64,000 nucleotides of DNA from Bifidobacterium catenulatum subsp. kashiwanohense JCM 15439 = DSM 21854 (lineage in GTDB: Bacteria > Actinomycetota > Actinomycetes > Actinomycetales > Bifidobacteriaceae), in NCBI RefSeq assembly GCF_001042615.1, contig NZ_AP012327.1, forward strand, positions 558,001-622,000, given 5' to 3'. The notes below the pieces were generated by a model. That model ran no database searches, was not told the DNA's origin, and saw only the letters and a list, made by a program, of their open reading frames with translations. Position numbers and translations under genes: made by a program. The stretch's first letter is position 1. Every line of letters begins with the position of its first letter. Shown piece after piece: positions 37,969 to 46,521 of the stretch.

Positions 37969-38891
37969 TGCGTTTGCGTTTCATTCTTTCCGAAACCTGG
38001 AGCAGCCTCAAGCGCAACGTACCTATGCTGCTTTCGGTGATGCTCGTTACCTTCATCTCATTCCTTTTCATCGGAGCGTCAGTGCTTACCCAGGCGCAGA
38101 TCACCAAAGCCAAAGGCGATTGGTATTCCAAGGTCGAAGTGGTGGTGTGGATGTGCCCCGACGGCACCAGCCAATCTGTGAACTGCACCGCGGGAACCGC
38201 CGCGACGCAGGCACAGATCAACGACTTGCAGCAAACCATCCGCAACGAGCTTGCCGATGATGTTGCGAAGATCACCTTCGTCAGCAAGGAAGATTTCTAT
38301 AACGACACCTTCCTTAAGCAATATCCGAACGGCGAATATCAGGGGCGTACGCTTACTGCCGATGACATGCAGGATTCATTGTGGCTCAAACTCAAGAATC
38401 CTGAAAAATACCAGGTGGTTTCCGAAGTGCTTTCCGGCAAGGAAGGCGTCGATACCGTCAGTGACCAACGGCAGATTTTCGAGCCGGTTTTCGCAGTACT
38501 GAACCGTGCTACCATTGCGACCGCCGCATTGGCCGCGGTAATGGTAGTTGTTGCCATTATGCTGACCGGCACCACGATTCGCATGTCTGCGGCGTCTCGC
38601 AAAACCGAAACGGAAATCATGCGTTTGGTGGGTGCTTCGAACTGGACGATTCGATTGCCGTTCATTTTGGAAGGTGCGATCGCGTCGTTGGTGGGTTCGC
38701 TGCTGTCTTGCGCCACGCTTTCGGTATTGGTGAAGGTGTTCGTCACTGATTGGCTTGCGACTTCCGTAAAATGGATTCCGTATGTGAATCAGATGACAGT
38801 GCTTTGGATTTCGCCGATTCTGGTTCTTGGAGCGGTATTGCTGTCCGTGATTGCATCCACGGTATCGCTGCATAGATATCTGAAGGCCTGA
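37968..38891 (+). CDS. ftsX: Cell division permease-like protein FtsX
   Basis: 307 residues. TM1 is at about 20-42 (MLLSVMLVTFISFLFIGASVL), then an extracellular loop of about 120 residues, which is where FtsX contacts its hydrolase, then three more membrane segments (about 175-205, 225-250, 270-300) with the conserved cytoplasmic MRLVGASNWTIRLPFILEG. Start overlaps the ftsE stop. The CHAP protein that follows is the probable partner. Confidence 0.95.
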   Translation: MRLRFILSETWSSLKRNVPMLLSVMLVTFISFLFIGASVLTQAQITKAKGDWYSKVEVVVWMCPDGTSQSVNCTAGTAATQAQINDLQQTIRNELADDVAKITFVSKEDFYNDTFLKQYPNGEYQGRTLTADDMQDSLWLKLKNPEKYQVVSEVLSGKEGVDTVSDQRQIFEPVFAVLNRATIATAALAAVMVVVAIMLTGTTIRMSAASRKTETEIMRLVGASNWTIRLPFILEGAIASLVGSLLSCATLSVLVKVFVTDWLATSVKWIPYVNQMTVLWISPILVLGAVLLSVIASTVSLHRYLKA

Positions 38892-38984
38892 TAAGTATTA
38901 CTTCATGGCAAGTGGCATTACGCGTCGCGGATTTTAAGCATGAGATGCTATGGTGTGGAACAATGATGGGAGGCAAGTGACCGA

Positions 38985-40385
38985 ATGATAAGCAAAAAAG
39001 CTCTTAAGCCGGCCGCTGCGGTGTTTGCAACGGGAGCTATGTGCGCCACGATGGCGATCGCCCCGTTCTCGCCTGCTGTTCCGCAGGCGCATGCTAATAC
39101 GTATAGCAATTTGGTGAACGCGCAGAATCGGAAATCCGACAGCGCACAGCGTGAAGCGCAGTTGCGTTCGCAGCTTTCTGGTGTGAAGTCCGATCTGGCA
39201 AACAAGATCGTCGAACTGGACGCATTGACGAATACGAAGATTCCGGCGGCCCAGGCTGAGGTCGATGAGGCCAATGCCGCTGCCGCTTCGGCGCAAAGCG
39301 AGGCAGAGGCTGCCGCTTCCCGTTTGGAGGCCGCGAAGAAAGACAAGGAAAACCTCGAAGAGCAGATTGAGCAGACGGGCAAGGATTACGACGACGCGCA
39401 TGCGGCCGTGGCACAGATGGCTCGTGAAGACCTGCATGGTTCCGATGCATCCACTGTGATGAGCGTGGTGACAGGTTCCACGAGTACGCAGGAGTTTATT
39501 AATTCCATGCAGTCTCGTGATGCGTTGAGCCGTACCGAAGCCAATGCGGCCAGCGATGCGGCGAATACGTTGAACACGTCGATGAACCGCAGTGAGCGTC
39601 TTGCCGCCATCGAAAAGCAGATCGCCAATCTGAAAACCACGGCGGACGCGAAAGCCGCTTCCGCACAGCAGGCTGCCGCTTCCGCACAGACCCAGCGCGA
39701 CTCGCTTGACCAGTTGCGTGCAGAAGGTGAAACCCGCCGTGCCGAATTGGAAAGTCAGCAGTCGCAGCTGAACGGCAGCGTGGCCAAGCAAGCGGCGCAA
39801 ACGGTTATGTTGCAGTCGCAGGTCGATTCCTTCAATCGCCAGTATGCAGCCGAGCAGGCCGCCGCAGCCAATCAAAACAATGGTGGCAATCAAGGGCAGA
39901 CCCAGCCAGGCAACAACAATACCAATAGTGGCGGCAACAATGTGACTCCTGCTCCGACTCCTGCTCCGACTCCTGCCCCTACTCCTACGCCTGCTCCCGC
40001 GCCGAGCACCAATAACAATTCCGGTCAGGGAACCTCCAACGGCGATTACGGCAATGCCTACGTGGCCGGTCAGTGCACGTGGTGGGCGTACGAACGTCGT
40101 AGACAGATGGGCATCGGAACACCCTCGTACTTGGGCAACGGTGGTCAGTGGTATCTTACCGCTTCCTCGTATGGTCTGCGAGTGGACCATAATCCGCAGG
40201 TAGGCGCGGCTCTCTCTTTCCTTCCCGGGCAGGCTGGAGCAGATGGTTTCTACGGTCATGTGGCCGTTGTGGAAGCGGTGAACGGAAGCACTATCACCAT
40301 TTCCGAGATGAACGCGTCCGGCGGTCCCTACAACGTGTCGTATCGCACGTTATACAACGCGTCCCAGTTCTGGTATGTGCACTGA
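38985..40385 (+). CDS. Secreted coiled-coil CHAP-domain peptidoglycan hydrolase
   Basis: 466 residues. Signal peptide at 1-37 ends AHA-N. Two long coiled-coil stretches (about 40-130 and 170-300) hold a PcsB/RipC-like regulatory arm, followed by an Asn/Gln/Gly linker and a repeat of Pro-Ala-Pro-Thr units (about 325-345). The C-terminal CHAP amidase/endopeptidase domain (about 355-466) has its catalytic Cys in AGQCTWWAYE and His in FYGHVAVVEAV. Location after ftsEX and the coiled coil match hydrolases activated by FtsEX at division. A decayed partial copy is at 7523-8058. Confidence 0.93.
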   Translation: MISKKALKPAAAVFATGAMCATMAIAPFSPAVPQAHANTYSNLVNAQNRKSDSAQREAQLRSQLSGVKSDLANKIVELDALTNTKIPAAQAEVDEANAAAASAQSEAEAAASRLEAAKKDKENLEEQIEQTGKDYDDAHAAVAQMAREDLHGSDASTVMSVVTGSTSTQEFINSMQSRDALSRTEANAASDAANTLNTSMNRSERLAAIEKQIANLKTTADAKAASAQQAAASAQTQRDSLDQLRAEGETRRAELESQQSQLNGSVAKQAAQTVMLQSQVDSFNRQYAAEQAAAANQNNGGNQGQTQPGNNNTNSGGNNVTPAPTPAPTPAPTPTPAPAPSTNNNSGQGTSNGDYGNAYVAGQCTWWAYERRRQMGIGTPSYLGNGGQWYLTASSYGLRVDHNPQVGAALSFLPGQAGADGFYGHVAVVEAVNGSTITISEMNASGGPYNVSYRTLYNASQFWYVH

Positions 40386-40427
40386 TTCATCAAGGAGTGT
40401 TTGAGTTTTCCTTGAGCGTTGTGTCAT

Positions 40428-40465
40428 GGGAGCGCGCCGCCTGAATCGTTGGGCGGCGCGCTCCC
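40428..40465 (+). terminator. GC-rich hairpin between CHAP gene and smpB
   Basis: GGGAGCGCGCCGCC (40428-40441) pairs perfectly with GGCGGCGCGCTCCC (40452-40465). No T-run follows. A smaller CAAGGA/TCCTTG hairpin precedes it at 40391-40412. Together they probably end or attenuate the CHAP transcript. Confidence 0.65.
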
Positions 40466-40527
40466 GTGATATTGTCGATTGTTGCGTTGCAGAACACTTC
40501 TTCGAAGAACCGGAAAGGAGGTCCGAC

Positions 40528-41007
40528 ATGGCCAAGGAACAAGGTGTGAAGCCGATTGCGCAGAACAAGAAGGCACGCCATGATTACGCCATCGAAGACA
40601 AGTATGAAGCCGGTCTGGTGTTGACCGGCACTGAGGTGAAGTCGCTTCGTGAGGGACGCGCATCGCTGGCCGAATCGTTCATCACCATCGACCGTCGCGG
40701 TGAAATGTGGCTTGAGGGAGCCAACATTCCTGAATATCTCAATGGTACGTGGAACAATCATGCCCCTAAGCGCAAGCGTAAGCTACTGCTTCATGCGGCG
40801 CAGATCGACAAGCTGGCACGTCAAAGCCAAGCCAAGGGCTTCACCATCATTCCGCTGAGCCTGTATTTCAAGGATGGCCGTGTCAAGGCGGAAATCGCGT
40901 TGGCCCGAGGCAAGAAGGAATTCGACAAGCGTCAGGCGTTGCGCGAGGAACAAGACAAGCGCGAGGCGTTGCGTGCCATGCGCTATGCCAACAAGCAAGT
41001 GAGATAA
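40528..41007 (+). CDS. smpB: SsrA-binding protein
   Basis: 159 residues from ATG 40528 with GGAAAGGAGG upstream; the frame is open back to 40426 but would run through the hairpin. Partner of tmRNA in rescue of stalled ribosomes. Seen: [42 protein letters not shown], and the basic C-terminal tail [16 protein letters not shown]. No tmRNA gene was found next to it. Confidence 0.97.
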   Translation: MAKEQGVKPIAQNKKARHDYAIEDKYEAGLVLTGTEVKSLREGRASLAESFITIDRRGEMWLEGANIPEYLNGTWNNHAPKRKRKLLLHAAQIDKLARQSQAKGFTIIPLSLYFKDGRVKAEIALARGKKEFDKRQALREEQDKREALRAMRYANKQVR

Positions 41008-41010
41008 GTC

Positions 41011-41033
41011 GAAACCGGAAAATTTCCGGTTTC
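41011..41033 (+). terminator. smpB downstream hairpin
   Basis: GAAACCGGAA pairs with TTCCGGTTTC around AAA, 4 bases after the smpB stop. No long T-run; a weak terminator. Confidence 0.5.
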
Positions 41034-41066
41034 ACATACTGATATAAAGCGGTGGTCGTAATCTTT

Positions 41067-41094
41067 TTGTAGCTTGCCCTCTCTAGTGTATGGT
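41067..41094 (+). promoter_or_regulatory. Candidate promoter of the first amino acid binding protein
   Basis: TTGTAG (41067-41072), 16-base spacer, TATGGT (41089-41094), about 46 bases before the ATG. A TTCGGTC/GACCGAG hairpin (41100-41118) lies in the leader. Confidence 0.4.
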
Positions 41095-41139
41095 TCAGAT
41101 TCGGTCGAATAGACCGAGCGAGACATAGGAGAAAAGGAT

Positions 41140-42087
41140 ATGGAAGCGAAGAAAAGTCTGAAGGCGGCTGCCGCGTGTGCGCTGAGCGTTGCGATGCTGT
41201 TTGCTGGAGCGGCATGCGGCACCAGTGATGGAAGCGACGATGCGGCTTCGTCCGATAGCGGTTCGAAATCGAGCGAGCTGACGGGATATGACGTTTCGTC
41301 GGTGCAGAAAGACGATGACATCGCCAAACTGTTGCCCGACTATGTGACGAAGGACGGCAAGCTCACCATCGGCATGGACACGTCGTACGCTCCCGCCGAA
41401 TTCCTCGCGGAGGACGGCAAGACCCCGGTCGGTTTCGATGTCGACATCGCCAAGGCTTTGGCGCAGGTGTTCGGCCTTGAAGCGGATCCGGAAACCGCGA
41501 ATTTCGATTCGATCATTCCATCGGTTGGGTCCAAGTACGATATCGGCATCTCGTCGTTCACCGTGACCAAGGAACGTTTGGAAGCGGTTGATTTCGTAAG
41601 CCATTTCGATGCCGGATCGGCATGGGCCGTGAAGAAGGGCAATCCGAACAAGATCGACACGTCCGATCTGTGCGGCAAGAAGGTGGCCGTGCAGACTGCC
41701 ACCATGCAGGAGACTGAAGCGAACAAGATGGCCAAGCAATGCGAGGCCGACGGCAAGGATAAGCTTGAAGTGATCTCCAGCAAGCTGCAGACCGATGTGA
41801 CCACGAACGTTGTCACCGGCAAGGCTGACGTGTTCTATGCCGATTCGCCGGTTGCGGGCTATGCCATCGCGCAGACCGATGGACAGCTGGAAACGTTGGG
41901 CAAGGTCGAAGGCGTCGCTCCGGAAGGCATCGTCATCAAAAAAGGCGACAGCCAGATGGATGAGGCCGTACAGAAGGCCGTGCAGAAGCTCATCGACGAC
42001 GGTACGTATCTGAAGATCCTCAAGTATTGGGGTGTTGAGGACGGTGCCATCGAAACGTCGGAAATCAATACGCCGGGCGCCGAATGA
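41140..42087 (+). CDS. Polar amino acid ABC transporter binding lipoprotein, paralogue 1
   Basis: 315 residues. Lipoprotein signal with lipobox GAAC in FAGAACGTSD, a Ser/Asp-rich linker, then a family 3 solute-binding domain (PF00497 type: LTIGMDTSYAPAEFLAEDGK, GFDVDIAKALAQVFG, TKERLEAVDFVS, YADSPVAGYAIAQ). It is followed by its own terminator, so it is not simply cotranscribed with the two paralogues downstream. Ligand probably glutamine, glutamate, cystine or an arginine-like amino acid; the exact one cannot be read. Confidence 0.9.
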   Translation: MEAKKSLKAAAACALSVAMLFAGAACGTSDGSDDAASSDSGSKSSELTGYDVSSVQKDDDIAKLLPDYVTKDGKLTIGMDTSYAPAEFLAEDGKTPVGFDVDIAKALAQVFGLEADPETANFDSIIPSVGSKYDIGISSFTVTKERLEAVDFVSHFDAGSAWAVKKGNPNKIDTSDLCGKKVAVQTATMQETEANKMAKQCEADGKDKLEVISSKLQTDVTTNVVTGKADVFYADSPVAGYAIAQTDGQLETLGKVEGVAPEGIVIKKGDSQMDEAVQKAVQKLIDDGTYLKILKYWGVEDGAIETSEINTPGAE

Positions 42088-42154
42088 TTCCATGATTGAA
42101 CCGTCCGCGGATCAGACGGTTTCAAGGATCGCCTAGCTGGCAACGTGCCGGGAA

Positions 42155-42202
42155 CAAAGCGGGTTTTGATCATATTGTGATATGGCGAAACCCGCTTTTT
42201 CG
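42155..42202 (+). terminator. Terminator of binding protein 1
   Basis: AAAGCGGGTTT pairs with GAAACCCGCTTT, with an inner ATCATAT/ATATGGC region, then a T-run. Confidence 0.88.
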
Positions 42203-42331
42203 TAAGAAAAAACAGCATATCGAATAGAGTTTGCGTGCTATTAACGTGGCCGTAGCAATCGTTTTCTATGGTGCCCGCAGAACTTCGGTTCGGTCGTATT
42301 CATGCGGTTGGGAATGAAGAGAGGATTTGCG

Positions 42332-43273
42332 ATGGCTTTCAATAATCTGAGGAAACTCGCCGTTTTTGCGCTAAGCGCCGCCATGATCGTTTCGTTGGGT
42401 GCGTGCGGCACATCGGAAAAGTCCGATTCCACGGCTTCCGGTGATTCTGAGTCGTCGTCGAACACCACCGGTTATGACGTTTCCGGCGTGACGAAGGATG
42501 ACGATATAGCCGCGATGCTGCCGGAATCAGTCACCAAGGACGGCAAGCTCACCGTCGGCATGGACACGTCGTACGCTCCCGCCGAATTCCTTGCGGAGGA
42601 TGGCAAGACCCCGATCGGTTTCGATGTCGATATCGCGAAGGCGCTCGCCAATATGTTCGGTCTTGAGGCCCTGCCGCAAACGTCGAACTTCGATTCGATC
42701 ATTCCGTCGATCGGCACCAAGTACGATATCGGCATTTCGTCGTTCACCATCACGCCCGAGCGTATGGAAGCCGTCGATTTCGTGAGCATGTTCAAGGCCG
42801 GTTCCACGTGGGTGGTGAAGAAGGGCAATCCGAACAAGGTAGATACTTCCGACCTGTGCGGCTTGAAGATCGCGGTGCAGACGGGCACCACGCAGGAAGA
42901 GGAAGTCAACGCTGCCGCCAAACAATGCAAGGCCGACGGCAAGTCCGAAGTGCAGATTCTGTCGAATAAGCTGCAGACCGATGTGACCACGAACGTGGCA
43001 ACGGGCAAGGCCGACGTATTCTATGCCGATTCGCCGGTCGCCGGCTATGCCATCGCACAAACCGAAGATACGCTAGAAGCCCTCGGCGAGGATGTCGGCG
43101 TGACCAAGGAGGCCGTGGCAATTAGGAAAGGCGATTCCGATACCGCCAAGGCGGTGCAGGCCGCACTGCAGAAGCTTATGGATGACGGCACGTATATGAA
43201 GATCCTCAAGCATTGGGGCGTGGAGAACGGAGCGATCGACAAAGCCGAAATCAATCCGACCGACCTTGGCTGA
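42332..43273 (+). CDS. Polar amino acid ABC transporter binding lipoprotein, paralogue 2
   Basis: 313 residues from ATG 42332 behind AGAGAGGA; an in-frame ATG at 42302 would add 10 residues before the signal peptide. Lipobox LGAC in VSLGACGTSEK. The mature part is closely related to paralogue 1, including a 35-base stretch of identical DNA (41371-41405 and 42557-42591), and the variable pocket residues differ (TKERLEAVDFVSHF against TPERMEAVDFVSMF). It has its own terminator. Confidence 0.9.
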   Translation: MAFNNLRKLAVFALSAAMIVSLGACGTSEKSDSTASGDSESSSNTTGYDVSGVTKDDDIAAMLPESVTKDGKLTVGMDTSYAPAEFLAEDGKTPIGFDVDIAKALANMFGLEALPQTSNFDSIIPSIGTKYDIGISSFTITPERMEAVDFVSMFKAGSTWVVKKGNPNKVDTSDLCGLKIAVQTGTTQEEEVNAAAKQCKADGKSEVQILSNKLQTDVTTNVATGKADVFYADSPVAGYAIAQTEDTLEALGEDVGVTKEAVAIRKGDSDTAKAVQAALQKLMDDGTYMKILKHWGVENGAIDKAEINPTDLG

Positions 43274-43325
43274 ACGATCAAACGTAAGGCAGGCATCGCA
43301 CGCGGCGATACTGTGATGCCGATAT

Positions 43326-43369
43326 GACGGAAGGCATGCGGACCCAATCCGCGTGTCTTCCGTTTTTTC
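43326..43369 (+). terminator. Terminator of binding protein 2
   Basis: ACGGAAGGCATGCGG pairs with CCGCGTGTCTTCCGT (two mismatches) around ACCCAAT, then T6. Confidence 0.88.
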
Positions 43370-43563
43370 GTATATGGATCTTCCGTGATTTGATGGAGCC
43401 ATATTGCGCGATTCTTGGCTGGTACGTAAGTTTTGCGCAACGTAACGTACATGTAGCATTGCGCTCTTATCGTGCCTATTTGAGATACTGAGGTTCTCTG
43501 CAACCGAATGGCGTTGAGATTTCGGTATGGTAATGAAGAGATAAGAAGAAGGATATGCGTATC

Positions 43564-44493
43564 ATGTCTTTGAAGATCAAGTCCGTTGTGGCGCTTGCGC
43601 TGAGCGCGGCGATGTTGTTTTCCACTGCCGCTTGCGGCACTTCCGATGCGTCCAATTCCGGTGATTCGTCGGATTCGTCGAACACTACCACCGGTTACGA
43701 TGTCAGCACCATTGAAAAGGATGACGAGCTGGCCAAGCTGGTTCCGTCCGGCGATCTGGTGAAGGACGGCGAGCTTTCCGCTGGTATGGAGCTTTCGTAC
43801 GCTCCGGCTGAATTCTATGCCGAAGACGGCAAGACTCCGGTCGGCTATGATATCGACATGACCAAGGCCATCGCAAAGACGCTTGGTTTGAAGCCGAACA
43901 TCGTGTCTTCCATGTTCGACACCATCATTCCTTCCATTGGCTCCAAGTATGATCTGGGCATTACCGCCATGACCATCACCGAAGAGCGTATGCAGTCCGT
44001 GGATTTCGTGAGCTACTACCGTGCAGGTTCCACGTGGGCCGTGCAGAAGGGCAATCCGAAGAAACTCGACACTTCCGACATGTGTGGCGTGAAGATTGCG
44101 GTGCAGACCGGCACCGTGCAGGAAGAGGAAGCCAACACCATCGCCAAAGGATGCGAGGCCGATAACAAGGCCGAAGTGATGTCGTACAAGCGTCAGGCCG
44201 AAGCTGCCACCGCAGTGGCTACGGGCAAGGCCGATGCGTTCTATGCCGATTCGCCGGTCGCCGGCTATGCCATCTCCCAGACCGATGGACAGCTTGAAGC
44301 CTTGGGCGACGTCGAAGGCGTGGCCAAGCAGGGCATCGCTATTGAGAAGGGCAACATCCAGCTTGCTGAAGCCGTGCAGAAGGCCGTACAGAAGCTGATG
44401 GACGATGGCACGTATATGAAGATCCTCAAGCATTGGGGCGTGGAATCCGGCGCTCTCGACAAGGCTGAGATCAACCCGACCGATCTCGACTGA
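43564..44493 (+). CDS. Polar amino acid ABC transporter binding lipoprotein, paralogue 3
   Basis: 309 residues from ATG 43564 (AGAAGGA ends 10 bases before); ATG 43555 is only one to two bases from that site. Lipobox TAAC in FSTAACGTSDA. It is the most divergent of the three at the pocket (GMELSYAPAEFYAEDGK), but its 3' end shares a 38-base block exactly with paralogue 2 (44407-44444 and 43187-43224). It sits 45 bases before the permease gene without a terminator, so it is the binding protein translated together with the transporter. Confidence 0.9.
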   Translation: MSLKIKSVVALALSAAMLFSTAACGTSDASNSGDSSDSSNTTTGYDVSTIEKDDELAKLVPSGDLVKDGELSAGMELSYAPAEFYAEDGKTPVGYDIDMTKAIAKTLGLKPNIVSSMFDTIIPSIGSKYDLGITAMTITEERMQSVDFVSYYRAGSTWAVQKGNPKKLDTSDMCGVKIAVQTGTVQEEEANTIAKGCEADNKAEVMSYKRQAEAATAVATGKADAFYADSPVAGYAISQTDGQLEALGDVEGVAKQGIAIEKGNIQLAEAVQKAVQKLMDDGTYMKILKHWGVESGALDKAEINPTDLD

Positions 44494-44538
44494 TCTCATC
44501 CCTACTATTTACATCAACAACGAAGGAACTGAAGCATC

Positions 44539-45522
44539 ATGGCGAAGAAACAGATCGACGGCGACGGCCTCGATATTCCGAATCGCATCAAGGCGCTGCC
44601 GGTTAAGCGTACGGGCCCGATTGTGGCGGCGGTCGTCGTCGCTCTGCTCGCCGCCATGCTGCTGCAGGGCCTGATTACCAATCCGCGTTTCGAATGGAAT
44701 GTGGTCTGGAAGTACCTGTTCAACAAGAATGTGCTCGAAGGCATCAAATACACGTTGCTGCTGACGGTCATCTCCATGGTCATCGCCATTATTCTGGCAG
44801 TGATTCTGGCCGTGATGCGCAAGTCCATCAATCCGGTGCTACGTGGCGTGAGCTGGTTCTACATTTGGTTCTTCCGTGGCACCCCTGTGTATACGCAGCT
44901 GGTGTTCTGGGGTCTGTTCGCCGTGTTGGTGCCTCGCATCGGCGTGGGCATTCCGTTCACTTCCATTGAATTCTGGAGCATTGACTCGCAGTCCGTCATT
45001 ACCGCGTTCAACGCGGCATGGCTGGGTCTCGCACTGAACGAAGCGGCATATCTGGCTGAAATCGTGCGTGCGGGTCTTGAAGCCGTCGATCCGGGTCAGA
45101 CCGAAGCGGCCAAGGCGCTGGGTATGAAGCGCTCCATGATTATGCGTCGCGTGGTGCTTCCTCAGGCCATGCGCATCATCATTCCGCCGACCGGCAACGA
45201 GTTCATCGGCATGTTGAAGACCACTTCGCTGGTCAACGCCGTGCCGTTCACGCTGGAACTGCAGTTCGCCACCACCGCAATCGCAACCCGACTGTACAAG
45301 CCGATTCCGCTGCTGATCGTGGCCTGCATCTGGTATTTGGTGATCACCTCCATTCTGATGGTGCTGCAGTCTCGCCTGGAGAAGCATTTCGGCAAGGGCT
45401 TCGATGCGCGACCGGCCGGCGCGCGCGGCAAGCAGCCGCCGCTGCCGGGCAAAACCGGAGGCGAACCGAAAGACGATATCGCCAAGCAGAACGAAGCAAC
45501 GTTCGCGGGCATGACCGCGTGA
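44539..45522 (+). CDS. Polar amino acid ABC transporter permease
   Basis: 327 residues of the HisM/GlnP family: TM1 at about 30-52, then the GIKYTLLLTVISMVIAIIL helix, WFFRGTPVYTQLVFW loop, and the cytoplasmic docking loop EAAKALGMKRSMIMRRVVLPQAM. A single permease gene suggests a homodimer. Long hydrophilic termini (N about 30, C about 55 residues) are unusual for the family. GAAGGA precedes the start. Confidence 0.93.
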   Translation: MAKKQIDGDGLDIPNRIKALPVKRTGPIVAAVVVALLAAMLLQGLITNPRFEWNVVWKYLFNKNVLEGIKYTLLLTVISMVIAIILAVILAVMRKSINPVLRGVSWFYIWFFRGTPVYTQLVFWGLFAVLVPRIGVGIPFTSIEFWSIDSQSVITAFNAAWLGLALNEAAYLAEIVRAGLEAVDPGQTEAAKALGMKRSMIMRRVVLPQAMRIIIPPTGNEFIGMLKTTSLVNAVPFTLELQFATTAIATRLYKPIPLLIVACIWYLVITSILMVLQSRLEKHFGKGFDARPAGARGKQPPLPGKTGGEPKDDIAKQNEATFAGMTA

Positions 45523-45534
45523 GGGGAGTGAGCA

Positions 45535-46329
45535 ATGACTGAACCAACCACCAACGGTGTTGTTCCCGCAGTGAAGGCCACGCAGGTGCATAAGGCTTTC
45601 GGTAGCCTGCACGTGCTCAAGGGCGTCGATATGACGGTTATGCCCGGCTCGGTGACGGTGATTCTGGGACCTTCCGGTTCCGGAAAATCCACGTTCCTGC
45701 GCCTGATCAACCAGTTGGAAACGCTGACTGGCGGCGAAATCGACGTCGACGGCGAAATGATCGGCTACAAGTATGTCGACAAGGACGGCAAGCAGGTGCT
45801 GCAGACTCTGAACGACAGGGAAGTGGCCGAGCAGCGTTCCAAACTGGGCATGGTGTTCCAGAGGTTCAACCTGTTCCCGCACATGACGGCTCTCGAAAAT
45901 GTGATGGAAGCGCCGGTCCATGTCAAGCACATGGATAAAAAGGAAGCCCGCAAGCTTGCCATCGAAGAGCTGAACCGCGTGGGCATGGGCGATCGCCTCA
46001 ACCACTATCCGGCACAGCTTTCCGGAGGCCAGCAGCAGCGCGTGGCCATCGCCCGTGCACTCGCCATGAAGCCGGAAATCATGCTGTTCGACGAGCCGAC
46101 CTCCGCACTCGATCCGGAATTGGTGGGCGAAGTGCTGAACGTCATGCTGTCTTTGGCAAAAGAAGGCATGACCATGGTGGTTGTCACCCACGAAATAGGC
46201 TTCGCACGCGAAGTCGCCGACCAGATTGTATTCATGGACGGCGGTGTTGTTGTGGAACAGGGCGGTCCTGAAATCATCGACAATCCGCAGGAACCACGAT
46301 TCAAGGACTTCCTGCAGCACGTGCTGTAA
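45535..46329 (+). CDS. Polar amino acid ABC transporter ATPase
   Basis: 264 residues. Walker [11 protein letters not shown]-loop [19 protein letters not shown] (the HisP/GlnQ signature), signature [16 protein letters not shown] and Walker [26 protein letters not shown] gives the ribosome site 12 bases after the permease stop. Couples ATP hydrolysis to the permease before it. A terminator follows. Confidence 0.95.
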   Translation: MTEPTTNGVVPAVKATQVHKAFGSLHVLKGVDMTVMPGSVTVILGPSGSGKSTFLRLINQLETLTGGEIDVDGEMIGYKYVDKDGKQVLQTLNDREVAEQRSKLGMVFQRFNLFPHMTALENVMEAPVHVKHMDKKEARKLAIEELNRVGMGDRLNHYPAQLSGGQQQRVAIARALAMKPEIMLFDEPTSALDPELVGEVLNVMLSLAKEGMTMVVVTHEIGFAREVADQIVFMDGGVVVEQGGPEIIDNPQEPRFKDFLQHVL

Positions 46330-46402
46330 ATCGCCGTAGGCATAATCGTTAAGGATCAGACATCTCTTCGTCGCAAGAATTGCGATCAAGGGAATAACCG
46401 AA

Positions 46403-46443
46403 GAAAATCCCCATGTTGAAAACTGTCGGCATGGGGATTTTTG
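46403..46443 (+). terminator. Terminator of the amino acid importer
   Basis: GAAAATCCCCATG pairs with CATGGGGATTTTT (about 46403-46443) around TTGAAAACTGTCGG. Confidence 0.9.
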
Positions 46444-46521
46444 TGTCCATATATCAAAGGTTCGGCGCAATGGGCGGTTTCGTTTCGAAAATGACACCAT
46501 TACCCGATAAGCTGAGGTGTT

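Noticed and set aside
39950-40000. Pro-Ala-Thr repeat DNA in the CHAP gene, considered as a CRISPR-like or tandem repeat locus
   Set aside because: It is a short in-frame CCT-GCT-CCG-ACT codon repeat coding for the linker.
41008-41139. tmRNA gene next to smpB
   Set aside because: The gap is too short and lacks a tRNA-like end; only a hairpin and a promoter are present.
46330-46521. glmS ribozyme
   Set aside because: The gap contains the previous operon's terminator and a short promoter region; no ribozyme core was seen.
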